From Candidatus Saccharimonadota bacterium (GTDB taxonomy: Bacteria; Patescibacteriota; Saccharimonadia; Saccharimonadales; Saccharimonadaceae), in assembly GCA_900555675.1 (NCBI GenBank), contig UNSN01000023.1, positions 1 to 11,028 on the forward strand: a DNA stretch of 11,028 nt. Direction: 5' to 3'. The notes under the pieces are model-generated. The model ran no database searches and was not told the DNA's origin. It saw only the letters and a program-made list of their open reading frames with translations. Below are positions 5,568-11,028 of the stretch, piece after piece. Positions within the stretch are counted from its first letter, which is position 1; the number at the start of each line of letters is the position of its first letter. The position numbers and the translations under genes were made by a program.

Positions 5568-6794
5568 ATGCAGGAGCAATCTCGATATGTGGTAGGAATT
5601 GATATTGGCACAAAAAACGTGCGCTGTGTCGTTGGTTATATTGACGCAGAAAATGGTGCGCCAAAAATTGTTGGCGTCGGTGAAGCGCCGAATAGCGGAA
5701 TGCGAAAGGGAATCGTAACGAATTTGAGCGGTCCAGCTGAAGCTATTGATAAGGCACTGGAACCAGCCGAACGAATGAGCGGTCATCAGATTAACGCAGC
5801 TACGTTGAGCATTAACGGATCTCATTTATTAAGTACAAAAGCCGACGGAATGATTACCGTTGGAACCGTTAATAATGAAGTTACGCACGATGATATATTA
5901 AGGCTGGAGGAAGTTGCTACAACTGGAAAAGTGCCGCAGAATAGAGAGATTTTAGATATTATTGCGCACGCGTATAGGCTGGATGGTCAGGATAATATTA
6001 AAGATCCAATTGGTATGACTGGCGCGCGTTTGGAAATTAGGGCGAATGTCGTGTCTGGTTTGGTTCCACACATTACTAATTTACAGAAGTCGGCGGAAAT
6101 GGCTAAGGTTGAGGCTGTGTCTGTTGTTCCGTCGGTTTTGGCAGCAGCTCAATCCGTTCTTACGGAAAGTCAGCGTGAAAATGGCGTTGCGGTGATTGAT
6201 TTTGGCGCGGCAACTACGGGAATTGCTATTTATGAAGAGGGCGATTTACAACATCTGGCAGTCATTCCAATGGGTGGTCAGAACGTAACGAACGATTTGG
6301 CTATTGGTCTTAGGACAGATCCGGAAATTGCGGAAGTTGTGAAATTGGCGCATGCGAGATTTGGTGGCGAGGCTCTGGGCGAAGTTGAAACGAAGGTTGA
6401 AAAGCAGACATATAAGTTCAATCAAGAAGAAATTGACGAGATTGTCCAAGCGCGATATGAAGAGATTTTTGAGGCGATTGCTAAAGAACTGAAGCGAGCT
6501 GGACGATTAGGAAAGCTACCGAGCGGCGTTGTGCTGGTTGGCGGCGCGGCGAAAGTGAAGGGTGTGGTAGAGTTTACGAAAGATCAATTGAGCGTGGCGG
6601 CACGCTTGGGTGTTCCGGCTGGCTATAGCGGAGTTAGCGATGAAGTGAAGGGCGCAGAATTTTCGACTGCGGTTGGTCTGATGTTGATTGATTCTATGGG
6701 CATTTCGCAGCAGGTAAGGCCGATAGTTGGTGCAAATGATGTCACTAAAAAAGCTGGCGGTTTACTTAAAAATATTTTCGCTAGATTTAAATAA
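5568..6794 (+). CDS. ftsA: Cell division protein FtsA (actin-like FtsZ membrane tether)
   Basis: FtsA is an actin-fold ATPase that tethers FtsZ to the membrane and recruits the divisome. Numbering from ATG 5568 (408 residues): the phosphate-1 loop VVGIDIGTKNVRCVVG is at 8-23, the SHS2/1C domain at about 85-165, the phosphate-2 loop VIDFGAATTGIAIYEEG at 209-225, and the adenosine motif GVVLVGGAAKVKG at 320-332. The C-terminus KKAGGLLKNIFARFK is a short amphipathic helix, the usual membrane-targeting sequence. An in-frame ATG at 5559 overlaps the last two bases of the TATAAT -10, so it cannot be on the transcript; 5568 is the better start. ftsZ follows after 37 nt. No ftsQ or mur genes precede it, as they would in a full dcw cluster. 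Confidence 0.95.
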   Translation: MQEQSRYVVGIDIGTKNVRCVVGYIDAENGAPKIVGVGEAPNSGMRKGIVTNLSGPAEAIDKALEPAERMSGHQINAATLSINGSHLLSTKADGMITVGTVNNEVTHDDILRLEEVATTGKVPQNREILDIIAHAYRLDGQDNIKDPIGMTGARLEIRANVVSGLVPHITNLQKSAEMAKVEAVSVVPSVLAAAQSVLTESQRENGVAVIDFGAATTGIAIYEEGDLQHLAVIPMGGQNVTNDLAIGLRTDPEIAEVVKLAHARFGGEALGEVETKVEKQTYKFNQEEIDEIVQARYEEIFEAIAKELKRAGRLGKLPSGVVLVGGAAKVKGVVEFTKDQLSVAARLGVPAGYSGVSDEVKGAEFSTAVGLMLIDSMGISQQVRPIVGANDVTKKAGGLLKNIFARFK

Positions 6795-6795
6795 A

Positions 6796-6804
6796 TGATA
6801 TACT
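6796..6804 (+). promoter_or_regulatory. Possible extended -10 promoter for ftsZ
   Basis: In the ftsA-ftsZ gap, TGA followed by TATACT (6799-6804) fits an extended -10. The -35 position (about 6776-6781) is poor (TTTCGC). Transcription would start near 6811, giving a leader of about 21 nt with a purine-rich Shine-Dalgarno (AGAGGG, 6821-6826) 5 nt before the ATG at 6832. It would let ftsZ be expressed above ftsA. Confidence 0.5.
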
Positions 6805-6831
6805 TTATGTAAGGATTAAGAGAGGGAATAT

Positions 6832-8025
6832 ATGCCGCAAATACAACCAAGTGAAGTTCAAACATTTGCCAGCATAAAGGTCGTCGGTGTCGGCGGCGCT
6901 GGTGGCTCAGCTATTAACCGAATGAAAGACGCTGGTCTAACTGGCGTTCAATTTATCGCTATGAATACGGACGCTCAGGCGTTGCACAATTCGAAGGCTG
7001 ACATAAAGATTCATCTTGGTCGTGACGCAACTAATGGTTTGGGTGCTGGTGCTGATCCTACTGTTGGTGAGGCCGCAGCTAATGAATCTCGTGACGAAAT
7101 CAGGGAAGCGCTAGAAGGCGCGGATATGGTATTCGTGACAATTGGTGCTGGTGGTGGAACTGGTTCTGGTGCTGGTTATGTTGTGGCAGAAGTGGCACGC
7201 GAGCTTGGTATTTTGGTGGTTGGCGTGGCAACTCGACCGTTTAGCTTTGAAGGTGAAAAGCGCCGAGTTAACGCGGATTGGGCGATTTCTCACTTAGGAC
7301 GCGAGGTTGATACCTTGATTACTATTCCAAATGACAGATTATTGCAGACGATTGATCGCCGAACGCCACTACTGGAAACGTTTAAGATTGCCGATGATGT
7401 TTTGAGGCAGGGCGTTCAGGGTATTTCTGAACTGATTACCGAGCATGGTTTGATTAACCTTGACTTTGCTGACGTTAAGGCGATTATGAGTAATGCCGGT
7501 TCGGCTTTGATGGGAATTGGACGAGCAAGTGGTGACGACCGAGCGGTTCAGGCGGCGCAACAAGCTATTGAAAGTCCTCTAATTGAGGTGTCGATTGATG
7601 GCGCCAAGGGTGTGCTATTCAATGTAACTGGCGGCTACGACATGAGCATGGCAGAAATTCAGGAAGCCGCAGAAATTATTACTAGCGCTGTTAGTCCAAA
7701 TGCCAATATTATTTTTGGTGCGACTTTGAAGCCGGAAATGGAAGACGAGCTGGTTATTACGGTGATTGCGACAGGATTTGATAGCGATACATTCCGTCAG
7801 CAGGAAGTTAGCTTGACTGTGGGCGACGATACGAAGCCTGCCGAAATAGAAGTTGATGACGAAATGGTTAAAAATATTGACCTAGAGTTGGACAAGGAAG
7901 AATCTGCCGAAAGTTTTGCGGCTGAGCCAGAGACTAATATTTGGGAAAATCCAACCGTTGAAGCTGACGACGATGAGGACGATACGCCGGCATTTCTGAG
8001 GCGACGAAAGAAGAACAAGGAGTAG
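6832..8025 (+). CDS. ftsZ: Cell division protein FtsZ (tubulin-like GTPase)
   Basis: FtsZ polymerises into the cytokinetic ring at mid-cell. This 397-residue protein carries the N-terminal nucleotide segment VGVGGAGGSAINRM (18-31), NTDAQAL (45-51), the tubulin signature GAGGGTGSG (105-113) and the T7 synergy loop NLDFAD (209-214), with the catalytic aspartates Asp211 and Asp214. After about residue 320 comes an acidic, Glu/Asp-rich linker (about 325-383), then the conserved C-terminal peptide TPAFLRRRKKNKE, which binds FtsA and other tethers. The end is more basic than the classic DIPAFLRRQ. An AGAGGG Shine-Dalgarno precedes the ATG by 5 nt. The last codons carry the Shine-Dalgarno of the next gene (AAGGAG at 8017-8022). 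All GTPase elements look intact. Confidence 0.98.
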   Translation: MPQIQPSEVQTFASIKVVGVGGAGGSAINRMKDAGLTGVQFIAMNTDAQALHNSKADIKIHLGRDATNGLGAGADPTVGEAAANESRDEIREALEGADMVFVTIGAGGGTGSGAGYVVAEVARELGILVVGVATRPFSFEGEKRRVNADWAISHLGREVDTLITIPNDRLLQTIDRRTPLLETFKIADDVLRQGVQGISELITEHGLINLDFADVKAIMSNAGSALMGIGRASGDDRAVQAAQQAIESPLIEVSIDGAKGVLFNVTGGYDMSMAEIQEAAEIITSAVSPNANIIFGATLKPEMEDELVITVIATGFDSDTFRQQEVSLTVGDDTKPAEIEVDDEMVKNIDLELDKEESAESFAAEPETNIWENPTVEADDDEDDTPAFLRRRKKNKE

Positions 8026-8030
8026 ATAAA

Positions 8031-8486
8031 ATGGTGTTTAATATCGGCAATAGCCGCGTTATTGAATCACGCGAAGTTTCTGACGGTGCCGCAATTCGAC
8101 GTCGCAGGGAAACTCCAGATGGCAAGCGATTTACTACGTATGAGCGAGTTGAAAAGCCGAATCTAGCGGTGATAAAGAAAAATGGCGATCGCGAGCTGTT
8201 TGACCGAGTGAAATTGGCGAATTCGACGCGCCGTTCGGTCGGAAAATTCTTTAAGTCTGACGAGGAAGTCGATAATATCATTACAGCGGTTGAAGACTCT
8301 TTATATGCTCTAGGCGAATCGGAAGTTACATCAAAACAGATTGGCGATCAAGTTTTAGACGAACTAGAAAAGCGTAATGAAGTGGCATATGTTCGTTTCG
8401 CTAGCGTTTTTTATGAGTTTAAGACGTTGGACGATTTTGTGGAGATTTTAGCGAAGCGACGCAGTAAGGGCGAGCGGGAATTGTAA
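8031..8486 (+). CDS. nrdR: NrdR-family ATP-cone regulator lacking the zinc ribbon cysteines
   Basis: NrdR represses ribonucleotide reductase genes; it reads ATP/dATP through an ATP-cone and binds DNA through an N-terminal zinc ribbon. Here the NrdR layout is clear: an IESREVSDGAAIRRRRE segment (11-27), GKRFTTYERVE (31-41), then an ATP-cone (about 44-135) with the typical VIKKNGDRELFDRVKL (47-62) and YVRFASVFYEFKTLDDF (119-135). However, the 151-residue protein contains no cysteine. The usual CPxC at the N-terminus reads VFNIGN, and the usual RRRRECxxC reads RRRRETPDG. Zinc binding is therefore impossible in the usual way, while the basic RRRR and FTTYE parts remain. AAGGAG at 8017-8022 precedes the ATG by 8 nt. 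Its stop overlaps the next ATG by one base (TAATG). The family call is firm; DNA binding is uncertain. Confidence 0.88.
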   Translation: MVFNIGNSRVIESREVSDGAAIRRRRETPDGKRFTTYERVEKPNLAVIKKNGDRELFDRVKLANSTRRSVGKFFKSDEEVDNIITAVEDSLYALGESEVTSKQIGDQVLDELEKRNEVAYVRFASVFYEFKTLDDFVEILAKRRSKGEREL

Positions 8487-8743
8487 TGCGAGTAGTTGTG
8501 ATTTATCGTTCGGAAAGCGATTATGCGCGCCAAGTTTTAGACTTTCTGCGTGATTTTAGCCGACAAACCGGTCGGGTTTTAGAGGAAATGAGTCCTGATT
8601 CTGCAGAAGGTAATAATTTTTGCGAAGTGTATGATATTGTGGAATATCCAACAATTATCGCACTGAGCGACAGTGGTCAATTGCAAAACCTTTGGCGTGG
8701 TTTGCCGCTACCAACAATTAGTGAAGTGAGTTTTTATGTTTAG
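8486..8743 (+). CDS. Small thioredoxin-fold protein without CXXC
   Basis: This 85-residue protein has a thioredoxin-like plan: strand VVVIYRSE (3-10), helix (about 11-28), a short strand, then EVYDIVEYPTIIALSDSGQLQNLWRG (47-72). In that last stretch YPT (54-56) matches the cis-proline loop and LWRG matches the FxG-type turn after the final strand. Where thioredoxins have WCxxC after the first strand, this protein reads YRSESDY, so the redox pair is missing. The only cysteine is Cys46. The protein is short for thioredoxin (about 105), lacking the first strand/helix and part of the last helix. It overlaps nrdR by 1 nt upstream and the VKOR gene by 8 nt downstream, so it is translated with both. 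A binding or scaffold role for VKOR is an inference. Confidence 0.72.
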   Translation: MRVVVIYRSESDYARQVLDFLRDFSRQTGRVLEEMSPDSAEGNNFCEVYDIVEYPTIIALSDSGQLQNLWRGLPLPTISEVSFYV

Positions 8744-9344
8744 CAAAATCAAAAACTGGTTATTCCACGAAGATTTGAAAAAGCAAAATTTGGCGGCGCT
8801 TATAATGCTTCTCGGTAGTGGATTAGGATTATTGGCATCATTTGTGTTGTCTATTGAATCTCTAGAATTAGCAAAAAACTCTCACGCTGTATTAAGTTGT
8901 GATTTTAGCTCGGCTCTGAGTTGTTCGGCGGTGGCAAATCATTGGTCGGCGGCTATTTTAGGATTTCCAAACAGTTTCATCGGTGTGATGACTTTGCCTG
9001 TTATGGTGACAATTGCAGTAGCGTTGTTGGCGGGAGCGAAGTTTCCAAAGTGGTTTATGCAGGCGGCGCAAGTCGGTGCTATCATCGGAATGATATTTGC
9101 TATTTGGATGTTTTATATGAGCTACGTCGAAATTGGCGTGCTTTGTCCGTGGTGCTTGACCTTAGATCTTGGAATGCTGATGATTATGTTCGGTTTGACG
9201 CGCTATAATGTTCTACAGAAAAATATCTCTTGTCGTTGTGTGCAGAAGATTGTTGGCGGCGGATATGATGTGCTTGTCATGGTGTCGCTGATTGTCGCGG
9301 TAATTGTCGCGATAATCGCCAAATTCGGCAGCCAATTGTTCTAG
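8736..9344 (+). CDS. VKOR-like membrane disulfide-forming protein
   Basis: Bacterial VKOR homologues reoxidise thioredoxin-like partners and pass electrons to quinone, the role DsbB plays in E. coli. The 202-residue protein has hydrophobic segments at about 18-41, 70-99, 108-130, 139-156 and 178-197, fitting a four-helix VKOR core plus an extra C-terminal helix. The active-site CPWC is at 137-140. The outer loop cysteines are Cys55 and Cys63 (CDFSSALSC), and the conserved quinone-side segment reads GFPNSFIG (76-83). Two further cysteines form a CRC (166-168). Many bacterial VKORs are fused to a thioredoxin domain; this one is not, and a CXXC-less thioredoxin fold overlaps its start by 8 nt. 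The secreted cysteine-paired RCC1 protein just downstream is a plausible substrate. Family call is strong; partner choice is inferred. Confidence 0.9.
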   Translation: MFSKIKNWLFHEDLKKQNLAALIMLLGSGLGLLASFVLSIESLELAKNSHAVLSCDFSSALSCSAVANHWSAAILGFPNSFIGVMTLPVMVTIAVALLAGAKFPKWFMQAAQVGAIIGMIFAIWMFYMSYVEIGVLCPWCLTLDLGMLMIMFGLTRYNVLQKNISCRCVQKIVGGGYDVLVMVSLIVAVIVAIIAKFGSQLF

Positions 9345-9350
9345 TTTTGC

Positions 9351-9380
9351 TTGCTTTATGTAAAGTGCTTATGGTATATT
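9351..9380 (+). promoter_or_regulatory. Probable promoter of the RCC1-repeat gene
   Basis: TTGCTT (9351-9356) and TATATT (9375-9380) are 18 bp apart, with TGG before the -10 (extended -10 type). The predicted start is near 9387, giving a leader of about 30 nt. No Shine-Dalgarno is seen before the ATG at 9417. A second TATATT at 9388-9393 could also act as a -10. Confidence 0.5.
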
Positions 9381-9416
9381 TATGATGTATATTTATGCTC
9401 AATTCATACCACCACT

Positions 9417-11028
9417 ATGGAACATAATAGAACGTTATCAATAATAAAAGACCGTAAAGCCAAGAGATTTTTTGCCCTTGGCGGTTTTATTGTCGTTAGC
9501 GCAGCTTTAGGATTTATGTTTTTGAGCCCTCAGCAAAGTCGTGCGACTATTCCTAGTGGTGGCAAGCAGATTGAAGTGGGGCAAGTTTCTTATCGATTAT
9601 ACGAATCGTCCAATGGTATTAATCCAGGCAGTCCGCTTGCAAATACCAACACCACCGCTACATTACCAAAAGTTGGCGCCGATTTTCGGCTGAGGGTTGG
9701 TCTTCAAAATAAGAGTGCATATTTTAAAAAATTAGCTGAGTTCGGAAGTGGGTATGAGCATAACTGTGCCATTATGTCGGATGATAGTGTTTATTGTTGG
9801 GGTAATGGTCAGTATGGAGTTCTTGGTACTAATTCAACCACCTCATCAACAACCCCAGTACCTGTATATACACAAGACGTACTCAATGGAAAAACCATCA
9901 AACAGATTACCACTGGCTATTATCACACTTGTGTAATCGCTTCTGATAATAAAGATTATTGTTGGGGTTATGGCTTAGCTGGAAGGCTAGGAAATAGTGG
10001 TATAGTTCAGAAGAATGCTCCATATCCAGTTAGAGAATTCGCAACCACAGTCGTCTCTCAAATTGCCGCGGGTAATGAGCACACCTGTTCTCTTAACTCG
10101 GAGAGAAAATTGTACTGTTGGGGCAGAGGTATAAATGGAGAATTGGGTCGTGATGTTTTCTTAGCCTCAACCACGCCAACAGCGGTTAATATGAATAACT
10201 TTGGGACGGAATCGGTTAAGCAGGTTGTGGCAGGGGATGGATTCACGTGCGCTTCGACGGTTGAAGGCACAGCATTCTGCTGGGGGTCTAATGCTACGGG
10301 AAGGACTGGAGTAGGACTTGCTGGTGGTAGAACTCAATATCCTACTGCAGTCAAAGGTTTTAATGGAAAAAAAGTTGAGTCAATATCTGCTGGTGATTCA
10401 CATGCCTGTGCTGTTATTTCTGGCGGTCAAGAAGTGTATTGTTGGGGAAAAAATAACAAGGGTCAGTTGGGTAATACAGCATCTGGCTATAGAAATATTG
10501 CTTCAAGAGTTTCTTTTGGCGGTAGTAGTGTTCTTTCTGGGGGGAAGACTATTAAAAATGTTTACGCTGGCGGCGAATTTACGTGTATGGTATTAAACAC
10601 TGGCGAAATTTATTGTTGGGGTGATAATTCTAAGGGTCAAATGGGTAGTGGGGTTGCCACAAGCTTTTTGCCCTCTCCCGTAAAAGTGGATGTTCCATTT
10701 ACGAGTTCTGGTGAAACTTCCATGTATTTAGGTAAAGACTTTTTATGCGCATTGCGTACAGGCGAGATGTATTGTTGGGGTAATAATAACAAGGGGCAGG
10801 TAGGAAATGGCCAATCGAGTAATAGTCCTGTCACGCGCCCTACGTTAATAGCGCCTCCAGGAGGAGTCATTGAGTCTGCATCAATGAAGCTGCGCGTTGA
10901 ATATGCAAAAAAAGGCAGCGCGGCAACTTGTTCGGCGGTAAGTAGTTCAGATTGGCAAGTCGTGACCGGAGTGTCAAAACTTGCTTATTCTGCGAGCGGT
11001 CCCGCTGACGGCGCTAATATAAATAGCA
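9417..11028 (+). CDS. Secreted RCC1-repeat protein with paired cysteines (3' end outside window)
   Basis: The frame is open from ATG 9417 to the end of the window, giving about 537 residues. A basic N-terminus (KDRKAKR) precedes a hydrophobic stretch at about 18-37 and a possible signal peptidase I site after SRA (41-43), so it is exported or membrane-anchored. Residues about 110-480 hold seven RCC1-type repeats, each ending in YCWG or FCWG (Cys at 127, 182, 234, 288, 342, 400, 453; period 52-58), followed by GxxG-QLG-like turns. Seven repeats are enough for a complete seven-bladed propeller. Each repeat has a second cysteine 9-11 residues before the CWG cysteine, suggesting one disulfide per blade. 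A different domain begins after about residue 485 (MKLRVEYAKKG) and runs out of the window. Surface binding or adhesion is plausible but unproven. VKOR lies immediately upstream. No Shine-Dalgarno precedes the ATG. Confidence 0.9.
   Translation, partial: MEHNRTLSIIKDRKAKRFFALGGFIVVSAALGFMFLSPQQSRATIPSGGKQIEVGQVSYRLYESSNGINPGSPLANTNTTATLPKVGADFRLRVGLQNKSAYFKKLAEFGSGYEHNCAIMSDDSVYCWGNGQYGVLGTNSTTSSTTPVPVYTQDVLNGKTIKQITTGYYHTCVIASDNKDYCWGYGLAGRLGNSGIVQKNAPYPVREFATTVVSQIAAGNEHTCSLNSERKLYCWGRGINGELGRDVFLASTTPTAVNMNNFGTESVKQVVAGDGFTCASTVEGTAFCWGSNATGRTGVGLAGGRTQYPTAVKGFNGKKVESISAGDSHACAVISGGQEVYCWGKNNKGQLGNTASGYRNIASRVSFGGSSVLSGGKTIKNVYAGGEFTCMVLNTGEIYCWGDNSKGQMGSGVATSFLPSPVKVDVPFTSSGETSMYLGKDFLCALRTGEMYCWGNNNKGQVGNGQSSNSPVTRPTLIAPPGGVIESASMKLRVEYAKKGSAATCSAVSSSDWQVVTGVSKLAYSASGPADGANINS

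Noticed and set aside
5480-5611. Longer pilin with 44 extra N-terminal residues
   Set aside because: This would put the prepilin cleavage site deep inside the protein and start the gene inside ftsA, upstream of its own -35 and -10 boxes.
9459-9482. GCCAAG/CTTGGC inverted repeat followed by a T-run early in the RCC1 gene, resembling a terminator or attenuator
   Set aside because: The stem is only 6 bp with a 12-nt loop, and it lies within the signal-peptide coding region. Codons explain the sequence, and termination there would abolish the gene.
1-11028. CRISPR arrays, tRNA or rRNA genes, transposases or integrases
   Set aside because: None seen. The repeats present are the recJ-end pair and the protein-level RCC1 repeats, which are not CRISPR-like in length or spacing.

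Overview
This window looks like a piece of chromosome from a small-genome bacterium of the candidate phyla radiation (Patescibacteria), most likely Candidatus Saccharibacteria (TM7). The lineage call is an inference. It rests on very tight gene packing, short versions of core genes, the order rpsU-yqeY-adk-map followed by ftsA-ftsZ-nrdR, a type IV pilin, and a VKOR-type disulfide enzyme. TGA acts as a stop (adk ends in TGA inside an ATGA overlap with map), so the TGA-to-glycine code of Gracilibacteria/SR1 does not apply.

Layout. Bases 1-843 are the 3' end of recJ (single-strand exonuclease). Bases 844-2802 form an accessory-looking patch: an alpha/beta hydrolase of unknown substrate (920-2059) and an unrecognised 206-residue protein (2182-2802). 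This patch contains the main structural surprise. The last codons of recJ, its stop and the -35 element after it are repeated as a 49-bp direct repeat (815-863 and 2063-2111), so the hydrolase sits on a 1248-bp unit bounded by two copies of the recJ end. The only two differences between the copies are synonymous third-position changes in the recJ frame.

Bases 2808-4849 are a housekeeping operon read rightward: rpsU (ribosomal protein bS21), a YqeY/GatB-like protein, adk (adenylate kinase) and map (methionine aminopeptidase), with 1-nt and 4-nt overlaps. A type IV pilin-like gene (4853-5479) lies on the minus strand, convergent with map and divergent from the next unit. Bases 5568-8486 carry ftsA, ftsZ and an NrdR-family regulator that has lost every cysteine of its zinc ribbon. 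Next come a thioredoxin-fold protein without a CXXC motif and a VKOR-like membrane protein (8486-9344), which overlap. The window ends inside a secreted RCC1-repeat protein (9417-11028) whose seven repeats each carry a cysteine pair.

Working together: the first block supports translation, protein maturation and nucleotide balance; ftsA/ftsZ build the division ring; VKOR plausibly makes disulfides for exported proteins such as the neighbouring RCC1 protein. Three promoters (rpsU, ftsA, pilin) place their -10 boxes only 7-9 nt before the start codon with no usable Shine-Dalgarno, which predicts leaderless mRNAs. Other genes in the same window have clear Shine-Dalgarno sites, so two modes of translation start appear to coexist.
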